A model generated the notes under the pieces. That model worked only from the letters and a program-made list of their open reading frames with translations. It was not told the origin of the DNA and ran no database searches. From Fidelibacterota bacterium (GTDB lineage: Bacteria; Fidelibacterota; Marinisomatia; Marinisomatales; TCS55): a DNA stretch of 21,019 nucleotides. Shown one piece after another: positions 8,161 through 16,647 of this stretch. Each line of letters starts with the position of its first letter. Positions within the stretch are counted from its first letter, which is position 1. Made by a program: the position numbers and the translations under genes. The stretch is from the NCBI GenBank assembly GCA_002713385.1, contig PAWC01000011.1, positions 12,853 through 33,871 on the forward strand. Reading direction: 5' to 3'.

Positions 8161-8887
8161 TATACTCCACTTTTTCTAAAAAGAGTCCCTGGGCTGGTGC
8201 TTTGTAAATCTGTACATTTTCCTGAGGATTATTCAATATTTCTTCAAATTCTAATTTGGTCATTTTTTTGCGCGTAACTTCAACCATCGTCCCAACGAGG
8301 TAGCGCACCATGTGGTGTAAAAACCGATTTGCCGCTACCCTGTAATTTACGATTCCACTTTCATTCGACCATTCAGATAAATAAATGTTACAGACACGGT
8401 TTTCTATTTCAGGATTGAATTTTGAAAATGAAGTGAAATTATGTTCCCCAACTATTTTATCCGCCAGCTCATTGAGACGATTTAAATCAAGCGGGCCTGT
8501 CTGCCAGATTGTATTGCGGTCCAAAATGTATTCATCTGTCCGGCAGTGATATACATACTGCCGTTTAACGGCTGAAAACCGGGCATGGAAATCGCCGGAG
8601 ACAACGGCACAATCGTTTATCCGAATATCTTCCGGTAAATTGCCATTCAGGGCTGGTATTATATCACAAGTGGCCATGTCTGTCTCCCAATCAAAATGAG
8701 CTATCTGCCGCAGTGCGTGGACACCGCTATCCGTTCGGCCTGAACCAATAACATTAATCTTTTCACCTTTAGTTAAAATTGATAAAGCATTTTCTAATTC
8801 TTCCTGAATAGACCGGTCTGACTTTTGCACCTGCCAGCCGTGGTAAGCAGAACCGTCGTATTGTATTTGTATTTTAAATCTGGGCAA
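8141..8887 (-). CDS. truA: tRNA pseudouridine(38-40) synthase TruA
   Basis: This enzyme isomerises uridines 38-40 in the anticodon arm of many tRNAs. The N-terminus 'PRFKIQIQYDGSAYHGWQVQ' and the catalytic loop 'GSGRTDSGVHALRQ' (Asp at residue 53 from the chosen start) are diagnostic; later 'FTSFSK' and 'RFLHHMVRYLVGTM' match the family. Length (about 248 residues) is normal. There is no nearby ATG. I chose the TTG at 8885-8887, giving M-P-R-F as in many TruA proteins; another in-frame TTG at 8903-8905 would add six residues. Both lie inside the end of ecfT, so translation may be coupled. The ecfT-truA order is also seen in Firmicutes. Confidence 0.93.
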   Translation of the reverse strand: MPRFKIQIQYDGSAYHGWQVQKSDRSIQEELENALSILTKGEKINVIGSGRTDSGVHALRQIAHFDWETDMATCDIIPALNGNLPEDIRINDCAVVSGDFHARFSAVKRQYVYHCRTDEYILDRNTIWQTGPLDLNRLNELADKIVGEHNFTSFSKFNPEIENRVCNIYLSEWSNESGIVNYRVAANRFLHHMVRYLVGTMVEVTRKKMTKLEFEEILNNPQENVQIYKAPAQGLFLEKVEYNGADNF

Positions 8888-9608
8888 TGTTGTGCAGTGT
8901 AACAAATATAAATGAAATAATCAGCAATATGAAAAAATGCGCTTTAGTAAATGGAATTGGCTGGGCAACCCCCCGAGGTATTTGCCGTCCGTAGCCGCGC
9001 AGGGTCATTGCACAGGCAATATCATCGGCTGTGTGTAAATGGATCATAATCATACCGGGTAATTGCAGGGCGGTTTCCTTCCAGCGCTGAATTCTTCCTT
9101 TTTCAACATTCAAACCCAGTGCTTTATGAATCCCCTGCCAGCGGCTCCAATCGCGTTGCAATGAGGGATAAAAGCGTAATGTCATTTCCATAAACAAAAA
9201 CCAGTCCTCTGCTTTTCTCCATGGTTTATTGAATTGTACCCAAATACTGCGTAGTGCCTGGAAAACAGATCCTGTTCCAGAACCAATGGTATACATATTC
9301 ATAATTGCCATCACCAAAATAAACTTAATCATGGCAGTCCCAATTTCAACAAATATTTGAAAAAGCGTTGACTGACTCATGATTATTGAAATAATAAAGT
9401 AAAAGCCAATCATAACCGGCAGAAAAAAGATAAAAGAACGTAATGATCGTAAAATGCGGGTTATTGCAACTTTTTCTATCAATAAAAGAAGATTGAATAG
9501 TAATAAATAACCCAGCCAGTGAAACAATGTTGGGCTTAATAATACTGCAGTTGAAAATGATAAATACAGCCAGAGCCTGATTAGTGGCTGCTTAAAAAGA
9601 ACTGTCAT
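8874..9608 (-). CDS. ecfT: EcfT-like transmembrane subunit of an energy-coupling factor transporter
   Basis: A 244-residue membrane protein with hydrophobic helices at roughly 12-45, 55-78, 84-106 and 222-242, and a cytoplasmic coupling region between. 'LRFYPSLQRDW' and 'ACAMTLRGYG' match the conserved EcfT coupling helices, which transmit ATP hydrolysis by EcfA to the substrate-binding S component during vitamin or metal uptake. The second Ala-Arg-Gly-type motif is good (A-M-T-L-R-G-Y-G), but the first, normally A-R-G, reads A-L-G in 'IHKALGLN'. No EcfA ATPase or S component is in the window, so substrate is unknown. It starts three bases after the preceding stop. Confidence 0.85.
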   Translation of the reverse strand: MTVLFKQPLIRLWLYLSFSTAVLLSPTLFHWLGYLLLFNLLLLIEKVAITRILRSLRSFIFFLPVMIGFYFIISIIMSQSTLFQIFVEIGTAMIKFILVMAIMNMYTIGSGTGSVFQALRSIWVQFNKPWRKAEDWFLFMEMTLRFYPSLQRDWSRWQGIHKALGLNVEKGRIQRWKETALQLPGMIMIHLHTADDIACAMTLRGYGRQIPRGVAQPIPFTKAHFFILLIISFIFVTLHNIAQI

Positions 9609-9611
9609 GAC

Positions 9612-10229
9612 TTAAAACTGTATGGAAAGAGCTAAACCGGAATAACCGTTTTCCATATTGATCATGGGCTGCATAGATACAGCCTCGATCTGGGAAATGC
9701 GCTGAAGATAAAGTGCATCGATGGCAGAAACGATATGATTGATTACGATACTGCCGGCAATGAATTTAGCGCCCAGATTCCATGTATCACTGGCGACCCT
9801 GTAATCGCGGTATTGAAGGCGTTTTTCTTCAGAAGTCCATTCCCAGTGCCATTCACTATTCATTGGATAAATTGCATCAAAATCCCGAAAGCGCAGGTGT
9901 TCTTCATTGTGGCCGTCCAATGATTCATAATTGCCGACATCCACCCAAAATTGTCTGTCTTTACCATTGGTTTCAACTCCGGCATAATCAGCAGCATATG
10001 CCTGAAAGAGGTCAGTATAATTATTGCTGACAATCAATGCTCCGGCAAAAGATGTCCATAATGCAGTTTCTGAAAGGATGAATATTCGTCCGCGGTTCGG
10101 TTTTTCAAGGGCATACTCTCCCCAGCCAGGCAGTAAAAAAGATTTGACTATCGGACTTAAGCCATTGCTGTTTTGACCAAAGGCTATAGCGCAGAAAATC
10201 GAAATAATTATGACTGTTTTCTTACCCAT
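9612..10229 (-). CDS. DUF5683-like envelope protein
   Basis: A 205-residue protein with a clear signal peptide when begun at the ATG at 10227-10229 ('MGKKTVIIISIFCAIAFGQ'). A longer reading from a GTG at 10265 would place twelve extra residues before the signal and is less likely. After the signal, 'S-P-I-V-K-S-F-L-L-P-G-W-G-E-Y' (25-39) resembles the 'ailPGlGQiY' start of DUF5683-type proteins. Two hydrophobic helices follow (about 48-66 and 153-172), separated by an aromatic- and charge-rich segment (93-143). The function of the family is unknown; it is found mostly in FCB bacteria. The start lies inside the end of lnt (22-nt overlap). The family call is tentative. Confidence 0.65.
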   Translation of the reverse strand: MGKKTVIIISIFCAIAFGQNSNGLSPIVKSFLLPGWGEYALEKPNRGRIFILSETALWTSFAGALIVSNNYTDLFQAYAADYAGVETNGKDRQFWVDVGNYESLDGHNEEHLRFRDFDAIYPMNSEWHWEWTSEEKRLQYRDYRVASDTWNLGAKFIAGSIVINHIVSAIDALYLQRISQIEAVSMQPMINMENGYSGLALSIQF

Positions 10230-11698
10230 TCCCAAATGACTAATCCTAAACCTATAAAAATACACATCAGGGCGAATACATCACCACTGATAGTATACCA
10301 ATCTTGTGCAAGAAACGTTAATGATCCAAAAATAATGCCCTGCTCATAAAACGCGAGTTCTTGTTCTGCTTTCCCCGAAGGAGCAATAATCCCGGAAATA
10401 CCAGTATTGGCACTACGCACGACTGGCACTCTATTTTCTACAGCCCTTAATTGAGCCAGAGCAAAATGCTGGTATGCGCCGGGAGAATCACCGGACCATG
10501 CATCGTTGGTCTGGATGGTAAGAAAATCTGCTCCTGATACAACGAATTTTTTCGCTATCCTAGGGATACTGGACTCATAGCAAATCATGTTACCAAAACG
10601 CTTATCATCAACATTAAATATGGTGTATTCACTGCCGTGATCAAAGTTCCCTTGCCCAAAATTTAATTCCTTTAATTGCGGAAATTTATATGATAATGGT
10701 ACATACTCTGCAAAAGGTACCAGGTGGATTTTATGATACATTTCATGTGAACCATCAGTATTCAGCAGAATCGAACCATTATAATAATGTTTTCTATCTT
10801 TATCTGTTTCCACGTCTACAGTCCCGGATAATATTGGTATTTTATTTTTTTTAACATGGGCCTGGATCTGTTTTCGTACCGGAGATGTACGCAAATATAC
10901 CGGCAGAGCCGACTCAGGCCATAATACAAGGTTTGGCTGCGATGCCATCGCCTCTACCGTTAATGAATCCATGAGCGCAATAAGTTCAGCGCGGAAAGAG
11001 CGGTCCCATTTTTGTACAGGATTCACATTGGGCTGTATAACAGCGATTGAAAAGTCTGATGCAATGGATTTTTTTTCCACTTCATTAAAACGCCATGAAC
11101 CAATTCCAAAAACGATACCCCACAATACGATTGCCCCAAAAATATATTGTTTTGGCCGGGTTGCAGACAAAGCCAAATAAAATAATCCGTTTAGGAAGCA
11201 GATAAATAATGCAATCCCGGCAGTTCCGGTAATGTCAACTGTTTGAATCATGGGTAATATTGAAACTTGAGTCAACGCCAGATCACCCCAGGGAAAACCC
11301 ATGGACCCGAAACTGCGGATAGTTTCCATGACGATCCAAACAAAGGGAAACATCATTAAACCTATTTTGAATTGTTTTTGTAAAAATGAAATAGCAATGC
11401 CAACTAAAACCCAAAATATGCCCAGGTAAAAAACGGCAGCAACTAAAGATAAAAATGCAATGAATACTGTCGCACCTTGATTCAAACCCATCCAGTAAAA
11501 GGCGATTGTGTGAGCCGTGACAGCAGCTAAATATGACATAGACGCACTGGTTTTAACGCTTTTATTCAGCCAGATATGTAAAAGGGGTACCAGTCCAATA
11601 TAAATTAAAATTCTAGCCGGGATGGGTAAATAAGACACACCCACCAATATTCCTGAAAGGATGGCCAGCGCCCAATCAGGGTAATTGTTCAGCTTCAT
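10208..11698 (-). CDS. lnt: Apolipoprotein N-acyltransferase
   Basis: A 496-residue inner-membrane enzyme that adds the third acyl chain to the N-terminal cysteine of lipoproteins, using phospholipid as donor. About seven hydrophobic helices (10-200) precede a nitrilase-like periplasmic domain (about 215-460), and a last helix lies near 470-490. The catalytic triad is visible: E262 in 'LVLWPESALP', K323 in 'MYHKIHLVPFAEYVP' and C373 in 'GNMICYESS'; E331 and the 'TNDAWSGDS' segment are also conserved. Presence of lnt indicates a diderm that makes triacylated lipoproteins. It begins two bases after ruvX. Confidence 0.97.
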   Translation of the reverse strand: MKLNNYPDWALAILSGILVGVSYLPIPARILIYIGLVPLLHIWLNKSVKTSASMSYLAAVTAHTIAFYWMGLNQGATVFIAFLSLVAAVFYLGIFWVLVGIAISFLQKQFKIGLMMFPFVWIVMETIRSFGSMGFPWGDLALTQVSILPMIQTVDITGTAGIALFICFLNGLFYLALSATRPKQYIFGAIVLWGIVFGIGSWRFNEVEKKSIASDFSIAVIQPNVNPVQKWDRSFRAELIALMDSLTVEAMASQPNLVLWPESALPVYLRTSPVRKQIQAHVKKNKIPILSGTVDVETDKDRKHYYNGSILLNTDGSHEMYHKIHLVPFAEYVPLSYKFPQLKELNFGQGNFDHGSEYTIFNVDDKRFGNMICYESSIPRIAKKFVVSGADFLTIQTNDAWSGDSPGAYQHFALAQLRAVENRVPVVRSANTGISGIIAPSGKAEQELAFYEQGIIFGSLTFLAQDWYTISGDVFALMCIFIGLGLVIWEWVRKQS

Positions 11699-11700
11699 TA

Positions 11701-12102
11701 TTATTGACTATCTAAATATTGCTGGAGAATAATAGCTGCTGCAGTCTGATCAATGAGTCCTTTATTATGCCCTGTTTTTATGCCCTGCTCCACCAATGCT
11801 TTTTTGGCGCTTATAGAGGTCAATCGTTCATCTACCAATTCTACTTTTATATCATTTTGATTGAGATTTTCAACAAAACTGTTCACATGTTTTGTCTGTG
11901 CTGTTTCCTGTCCTTTCATTCCTTTTGGCAATCCAACAACAACAAATTCAACAATTTCAGCTTTCATTATGGATTGGATAGCTACAATTAGATCAGGATT
12001 ATTTGGAATTGTTTTATAAGGAGAAGCAATCATATGCATTGGATCCGAAAGAGCTAAACCGACACGTTTTTCTCCATAATCAATACCAAGGATGCGGTGC
12101 AT
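11701..12102 (-). CDS. ruvX: Putative pre-16S rRNA nuclease RuvX/YqgF
   Basis: A 133-residue RNase H-fold protein of the YqgF family, which in E. coli takes part in maturing the 5' end of 16S rRNA and was earlier suspected to resolve Holliday junctions. The three acidic catalytic residues expected for the fold are present: D8 in 'GIDYGEKRVG', E92 in 'ELVDERLTS' and D118 in 'LIDQTAAAIILQQYL'. 'VVVGLPKGMKG' is also typical. Length is normal. It lies 20 bases after the rsh stop and two bases before lnt, with no promoter visible in either gap. Confidence 0.95.
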   Translation of the reverse strand: MHRILGIDYGEKRVGLALSDPMHMIASPYKTIPNNPDLIVAIQSIMKAEIVEFVVVGLPKGMKGQETAQTKHVNSFVENLNQNDIKVELVDERLTSISAKKALVEQGIKTGHNKGLIDQTAAAIILQQYLDSQ

Positions 12103-12122
12103 AATATTTTGTTATAAATAGA

Positions 12123-14324
12123 TTATACGGACTGACCGGTCCGTTCAATGAAATCCACACCAGTTACTTTGCCCATTTTTTTGATGACGCGTTCCAGCTG
12201 CCGCAGGTTGTTAACTTGAAGAATAAAATATGTTGAAGCAATGGCATCCTTTACTTTGGAATCCACGCTGACGATATTTATATCAGATTTGTTGATGCAA
12301 TCAGTCAAATCATTCAGCATACCTTTGCGGTCTTCTCCCACTACTTTTAAACGCACATTGGACAGATCTTTTTTATCAACATCCCATTCAACCGGAACAA
12401 GCCTGTCAGATTCCTTACTCAATAACGGTAAGCTTCTGCAATCTGTCCGATGCACTGTAATACCTCGGCCCCTGGTCACAAAGCCGATCATTTCATCACC
12501 GGGAATTGGATTACAGCATTTTCCAAAAGAAACCATCAAGTTGGAAATTCCCTGCAGCTTAATACCCTTAGATTTTGAACGGGCAAAATCAAAAAAGCGT
12601 GTTTCTGCTTCTGGAGTATCCTTTTCCAGGGCTTCTTCTTTTTCTGGATTGATTTTGTGCAGTATATCTCGAATGGTTAAATCACCTTTGCCAATGGCTT
12701 CCAGCAATTGTTCGACCTTATTAAATCCGAACTTTTTAAAAGATCCTTCGATTTCGTTGTACATAGCTTTCATTTTCATACGTCGTAGCGTCTTAATCAA
12801 AATCTCCTGGCCCAGTGCAATGCTTTCTTCAAATTGCTGTTTAACCAGCTCTTTTTTTATATGCGTCCTGGCTTTGGTTGTAACAACAAAATTTAGCCAG
12901 CCATAATTGGGTTTTTGTGTTTTGCTGGTAATGATTTCAATGGCATCGCCATTCCGAAGTTTGGTGTTCAACGGAACAATGTTCTGGTTCACTTTTGCAC
13001 CGAGACAATGCAACCCCACTTCTGTATGCACCTGAAACGCAAAATCAATCGGCGTGGATTTAAGGGGTAGTTGTACCAAATCTCCATTGGGTGTAAAAAC
13101 AAATATCTCATTACTAAAAAGATCGATCTTTAAAAGATTCATGAACTCCTTGGGATCGGAAGATTCAGACTGCAAAATATTCACCAATTCTCGCAGCCAT
13201 TTTACATGTGAGTCCACATCTTTCAATTTGATGCTGCCTTCCTTGTATTGCCAGTGTGCAGCAACACCAATTTCTGCCGTTGCTTCCATTTCATGAGTAC
13301 GAATCTGTATTTCCATCAATTTTCCATTCGGACCAATAACTGTTGTATGAATAGATTGATAGGCGTTCGATTTTGGAGAAGCGATAAAATCCTTGAACCG
13401 CTCCTGGACCGGCGTACATTGATTATGGATAATGCCCAGAGCCAAATAACAGTCTTCAATTTTTTCTACGATAATCCGGATGGCCAAATGATCATAGATT
13501 TCTTTAAACTTTTTATCTCGCTTAACCATCTTTCCATAAATAGACGCATGGGATTTAACTCTGCCATAAATATCTGCTGTAATGCCTAATTTGTTTAATT
13601 CTTTTTGCAGTGGGTCCGATAATAATTTTATGTATTTCTCGCGTTCCTTACGGCTCGATTTGATCTTTGAATCCAAGTCCTTGAATTCTTTAGGTTTAAG
13701 CGTTTTGAACACCAGATCTTCCAAACGGAACTTGACCTTGGCCATACCCATCCTGTGAGATAAGGGTACAAAAACATCACGAGTTTCCACTGCAATGCGG
13801 TGTTGTTTCAGCCGAGGCAAATGTTCAATAGTCTGCATATTATGAAGTCGATCCGCAAACTTGATGATGATTACCCGTAAATCTTTGGCAACGGATAAGA
13901 GCATTTTCATGAAATTACCGGCCTGTTTTTCTTCCCTGCTGGTAAATTTGATACCACCCAGTTTGGTAACACCATCCACAAGATTGGTGATATCCTCACC
14001 GAATTTTTCCCTGATGTCTGCCAGGGAAGCACCGGTGTCCTCAACTGAATCATGGAGTAATCCACCGATAACCGTAATATGATCCATTTTCCATTCAGCC
14101 AGCAATTTGGCTACTTCCACACAATGGTTGAAGTATGGCTCACCGGACTTACGTTTTTGGCCTTCGTGATGTGTGATCCCAAAATCATACGCCTCCCAGA
14201 GGAGGCGCTTGATTTCTTCTTTTTCATCATCAGCAGCAATATTGATCTGCTCATACAATTCTAGAAATTGTTTAGGATATTCACCTACAAGATGGGGAAT
14301 AAACCTGGATAAGGGATTTTGCAT
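12123..14324 (-). CDS. Bifunctional (p)ppGpp synthetase/hydrolase, RelA/SpoT (Rsh) family
   Basis: A 733-residue long-form stringent-response enzyme. The HD hydrolase domain (about 48-200) has H67, H91-D92 and the 'E-D-T' that follows, plus 'KFADRLHNM' (155-163), so hydrolysis should be active. The synthetase domain (about 250-365) has 'GRVKSHASIYGKM', D278 in 'IYDHLAIRII', 'SPKSNAYQSIHTT' and 'MEIQIRT', so synthesis should be active too. A TGS domain (about 400-465) and a C-terminal ACT domain (about 655-733) carry the ribosome and amino-acid sensing functions. It therefore both makes and degrades (p)ppGpp. The ATG overlaps the dnaB stop (ATGA). In enterobacteria the homologue spoT follows gmk-rpoZ; here udg and dnaB lie between. 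Confidence 0.97.
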   Translation of the reverse strand: MQNPLSRFIPHLVGEYPKQFLELYEQINIAADDEKEEIKRLLWEAYDFGITHHEGQKRKSGEPYFNHCVEVAKLLAEWKMDHITVIGGLLHDSVEDTGASLADIREKFGEDITNLVDGVTKLGGIKFTSREEKQAGNFMKMLLSVAKDLRVIIIKFADRLHNMQTIEHLPRLKQHRIAVETRDVFVPLSHRMGMAKVKFRLEDLVFKTLKPKEFKDLDSKIKSSRKEREKYIKLLSDPLQKELNKLGITADIYGRVKSHASIYGKMVKRDKKFKEIYDHLAIRIIVEKIEDCYLALGIIHNQCTPVQERFKDFIASPKSNAYQSIHTTVIGPNGKLMEIQIRTHEMEATAEIGVAAHWQYKEGSIKLKDVDSHVKWLRELVNILQSESSDPKEFMNLLKIDLFSNEIFVFTPNGDLVQLPLKSTPIDFAFQVHTEVGLHCLGAKVNQNIVPLNTKLRNGDAIEIITSKTQKPNYGWLNFVVTTKARTHIKKELVKQQFEESIALGQEILIKTLRRMKMKAMYNEIEGSFKKFGFNKVEQLLEAIGKGDLTIRDILHKINPEKEEALEKDTPEAETRFFDFARSKSKGIKLQGISNLMVSFGKCCNPIPGDEMIGFVTRGRGITVHRTDCRSLPLLSKESDRLVPVEWDVDKKDLSNVRLKVVGEDRKGMLNDLTDCINKSDINIVSVDSKVKDAIASTYFILQVNNLRQLERVIKKMGKVTGVDFIERTGQSV

Positions 14325-15691
14325 CAGAAGGGCACCCCGGCTTCAATTTCATCACCAATAGCCGCATAATTTTCAAAACGGGCAAAGCGGTCTATAAACG
14401 CCGCATCCAATGAACCCGTAGGTCCGTTACGGTGTTTAGCTATAATGATCTGTGCCTTACCCCTATCCTCATCTGCCTGGGAATACAGCCATTGACGATA
14501 GAGGAAAATCACCAAATCCGCATCTTGTTCAATGGCGCCACTTTCCCGCAAGTCTGATAATTGCGGACGGTGTTCCGCCCGTTGCTCTACAGCACGGGAC
14601 AATTGGGACAGAGCAATGACCGGAATATCCAATTCTTTGGCCAGGGCTTTCAAAGATCGGGAAATGGTGGAGATTTCCTGCTGTCTGTTTTCTACTCCCC
14701 TGGGTCCCTGCATAAGCTGCAGATAATCCACAACAAGTACTTCAATATTGTGCTCTGCTTTCAAGCGGCGGGCTTTAGCGCGCAATTCCAAAACACTTAT
14801 AGCCGGTGTATCGTCCAAATAGATCGCAGCTTCAGCCAATATGCCAACCGATAGACTCAAGTTCTGCCATTGTTTTTTGGGCAATTTTCCTGTCCGCACT
14901 AAATGACTGTCTACTTTTGCTTCAGCACACAATAAACGCAGGGCCAATTGGTGATTAGCCATTTCCAAACTGAAAATGCCAACTGCATGACCATGATCTA
15001 CAGCAGCGTTACGGGCCATCGATAAAGCCAGAGATGTTTTTCCCATAGCCGGACGACCGGCAATTATAATTAATTCTCCTTGCTGGAAACCGGAGGTCAG
15101 TTCATCCAAATCCACTAAACCGGAAGGTATGCCAGTTACATCGCCAGTACGGGAATGGATTTGATCGAGTTTTTCAAATGCTTCATGGAGGATGGGGTCA
15201 ATATGCTGGAAACCGCCGCGCAGCCGTCGCTGCGAGATCGAAAAGATAGATTGCTCTGCCTGATCTAATAGTTCGTCAACACTCTGGGAATCATCATAAG
15301 CATCCTTGGATAATCCATGGGAGATCATGATCAATTGTCGCAACATTGCTTTCTCCAGAACGATCTTAGCGTAATTTTCAACATTCGCCACAGAGGGAAC
15401 AGACTCAACAAGCCCTGTGATATAGTAGGCACCACCGACGCTTTCCAGCTGTTTATTCTTTTTGAGCTGGTTTACAATTGAAACTGTATCGATTTCTTGG
15501 CCCTCATTAAACAATTGGGCCATAGAGCTGAAAATTTTGCTGTGAGCTTCTTTGTAAAATTGATCTGCCGTGAGCCATTGCAGTGATTTACTCACTGCTT
15601 CCTTACTGGCAAGCATGGCACCCAATACAGCCTGTTCCGCATCAGGTGATTGTGGTTGAACGTTTAGGGGTTGCTGTAATTCATCAGCCAT
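14324..15691 (-). CDS. dnaB: Replicative DNA helicase DnaB
   Basis: A 455-residue hexameric 5'-3' helicase that unwinds DNA at the replication fork. The N-terminal DnaB domain (about 13-115, beginning 'P-Q-S-P-D-A-E-Q-A-V-L-G-A-M') binds primase. The RecA-like C-terminal domain has Walker A 'GRPAMGKTS' (212-220), 'GIFSLEM' and a Walker B-like 'EVLVVDYLQLM' near 320, followed by 'ISRSLKALAKEL' and the 'ALSQLSRAVEQR' motif with arginine residues near the ring interface. No intein or insertion is seen and length is standard. The ATG abuts the uracil-DNA glycosylase stop without a gap (TAAATG), and its stop overlaps the rsh start. Confidence 0.98.
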   Translation of the reverse strand: MADELQQPLNVQPQSPDAEQAVLGAMLASKEAVSKSLQWLTADQFYKEAHSKIFSSMAQLFNEGQEIDTVSIVNQLKKNKQLESVGGAYYITGLVESVPSVANVENYAKIVLEKAMLRQLIMISHGLSKDAYDDSQSVDELLDQAEQSIFSISQRRLRGGFQHIDPILHEAFEKLDQIHSRTGDVTGIPSGLVDLDELTSGFQQGELIIIAGRPAMGKTSLALSMARNAAVDHGHAVGIFSLEMANHQLALRLLCAEAKVDSHLVRTGKLPKKQWQNLSLSVGILAEAAIYLDDTPAISVLELRAKARRLKAEHNIEVLVVDYLQLMQGPRGVENRQQEISTISRSLKALAKELDIPVIALSQLSRAVEQRAEHRPQLSDLRESGAIEQDADLVIFLYRQWLYSQADEDRGKAQIIIAKHRNGPTGSLDAAFIDRFARFENYAAIGDEIEAGVPF

Positions 15692-16363
15692 TTAATTACT
15701 CTGCTCTAAAAAATCCTTAATGGTCTTGAAATCTTCCCAAGTGGGCCGCTTCAAATCCTGGTTTCTTAAAAGTGCCGCTGGATGATAGGTCACCATCAGT
15801 GGTGTACCGTGATAATCATGAAATATATTGCGCAGACTTTTCAACGATTTATCCACATTCAAAAGCGTCTGTCCGGCGACTCGTCCCAAAGCTACAATGA
15901 GCTTCGGTTTAATCAAATGAATTTGATGCAGTAAATACGGTTCACATTGATCTACTTCAGCTCGAAGCGGGTCACGATTATTAGGCGGGCGGCATTTCAT
16001 AACATTGCAGATGTATACATCCTTATGGCGGTTGCGGTCGATGGCAGCCAGGATCTTATCCAATAGTTTTCCTGCGCGGCCTACAAAGGGTTCACCCAGC
16101 CGGTCTTCTTCTGCGCCGGGTGCTTCGCCTACCAGGAGCAGGCTGGCGTTGGGATCACCAACACCAAAAACGAATTTGTTACGGGTTTGTCCTAGTGGAC
16201 ATTTCTGGCACGTACAAATCTCTTGCTCAAATACAGCAAGATCTGTGTCAAAACCTCCATCCAGTAATGGAGATTGAGGTTGGAGGTTTAGGTAGAGTTC
16301 ATCCCCGAACAGTTCCTGTGTCTGCCGCAGGTAGCGGCGTACATCATCAGCCCGGGGTGACAT
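15692..16363 (-). CDS. Family 4 uracil-DNA glycosylase (4Fe-4S)
   Basis: A 223-residue base-excision-repair enzyme that removes uracil from DNA. Four cysteines ligate the Fe-S cluster: C52, C55, C124 and C140; this spacing (2, 68 and 15 residues between) is the same as in the Thermus family 4 enzyme as I recall it. Active-site motifs 'GEAPGAEEDRLGEPFVGRAG' (79-98) and 'TYHPAALLR' (192-200) are complete. The first 45 or so residues form a helical extension that varies within the family. I chose the ATG at 16361-16363, two bases after the rpoZ stop; a GTG at 16396 would give eleven extra residues overlapping rpoZ and is unlikely. It precedes dnaB directly, grouping uracil repair with replication. 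Confidence 0.95.
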   Translation of the reverse strand: MSPRADDVRRYLRQTQELFGDELYLNLQPQSPLLDGGFDTDLAVFEQEICTCQKCPLGQTRNKFVFGVGDPNASLLLVGEAPGAEEDRLGEPFVGRAGKLLDKILAAIDRNRHKDVYICNVMKCRPPNNRDPLRAEVDQCEPYLLHQIHLIKPKLIVALGRVAGQTLLNVDKSLKSLRNIFHDYHGTPLMVTYHPAALLRNQDLKRPTWEDFKTIKDFLEQSN

Positions 16364-16365
16364 AG

Positions 16366-16647
16366 TTAAATTTCTTCTTCTGGTACTGTCTTCCACTTCA
16401 AATCGCCGTCCAGAAACTCTTCCATGGCCTGGGTAGCAGACTTAGTTTCCTCTTCATAATTTTCCTTGGGCTCAGCTGGAATTTCATCCAATACACCCAA
16501 TTCAAATTCTTCAGCATCTTTTATGGCCTCTTCCATGAAGCGGTTCTGGTTGATCTGCCGCGCACGTTTGGACATCACAACAACTGTTTCAAAAATATCA
16601 TCTGATTGTTTTTCCATTACACGAATGGAAATCGGTTTAACTGCCAT
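16366..16647 (-). CDS. rpoZ: RNA polymerase omega subunit
   Basis: A 93-residue protein read from the ATG at 16645-16647. It matches RpoZ in 'S-D-D-I-F-E-T-V-V-V-M-S-K-R-A-R-Q-I-N' (about 14-32), the segment that clamps the beta-prime C-terminus, followed by an acidic tail. A strong AAGGAG lies six bases upstream; a longer in-frame reading from 16734 would run back into gmk and is rejected. The gene overlaps the end of gmk by 11 nt. The gmk-rpoZ pairing is conserved across many phyla and supports the call. In Proteobacteria omega helps form a (p)ppGpp site on RNA polymerase; whether that holds here cannot be told from this sequence. Confidence 0.9.
   Translation of the reverse strand: MAVKPISIRVMEKQSDDIFETVVVMSKRARQINQNRFMEEAIKDAEEFELGVLDEIPAEPKENYEEETKSATQAMEEFLDGDLKWKTVPEEEI

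Noticed and set aside
9612-10265. GTG start of the DUF5683-like gene at 10265
   Set aside because: It would put extra residues ahead of an otherwise standard signal peptide that begins at the ATG at 10229.
11701-12102. Holliday-junction resolvase role for RuvX
   Set aside because: The YqgF family is better supported as a 16S rRNA maturation nuclease; nothing in the sequence argues for a resolvase.
12241-12906. 221-codon plus-strand ORF
   Set aside because: Lies wholly antisense to the Rsh gene, whose C-terminal domains are clear; the translation has no family resemblance and is Ser-rich as antisense readings often are.
15692-16396. GTG start of the uracil-DNA glycosylase at 16396
   Set aside because: Would add eleven residues read through the end of rpoZ; the ATG at 16363 sits two bases after the rpoZ stop.
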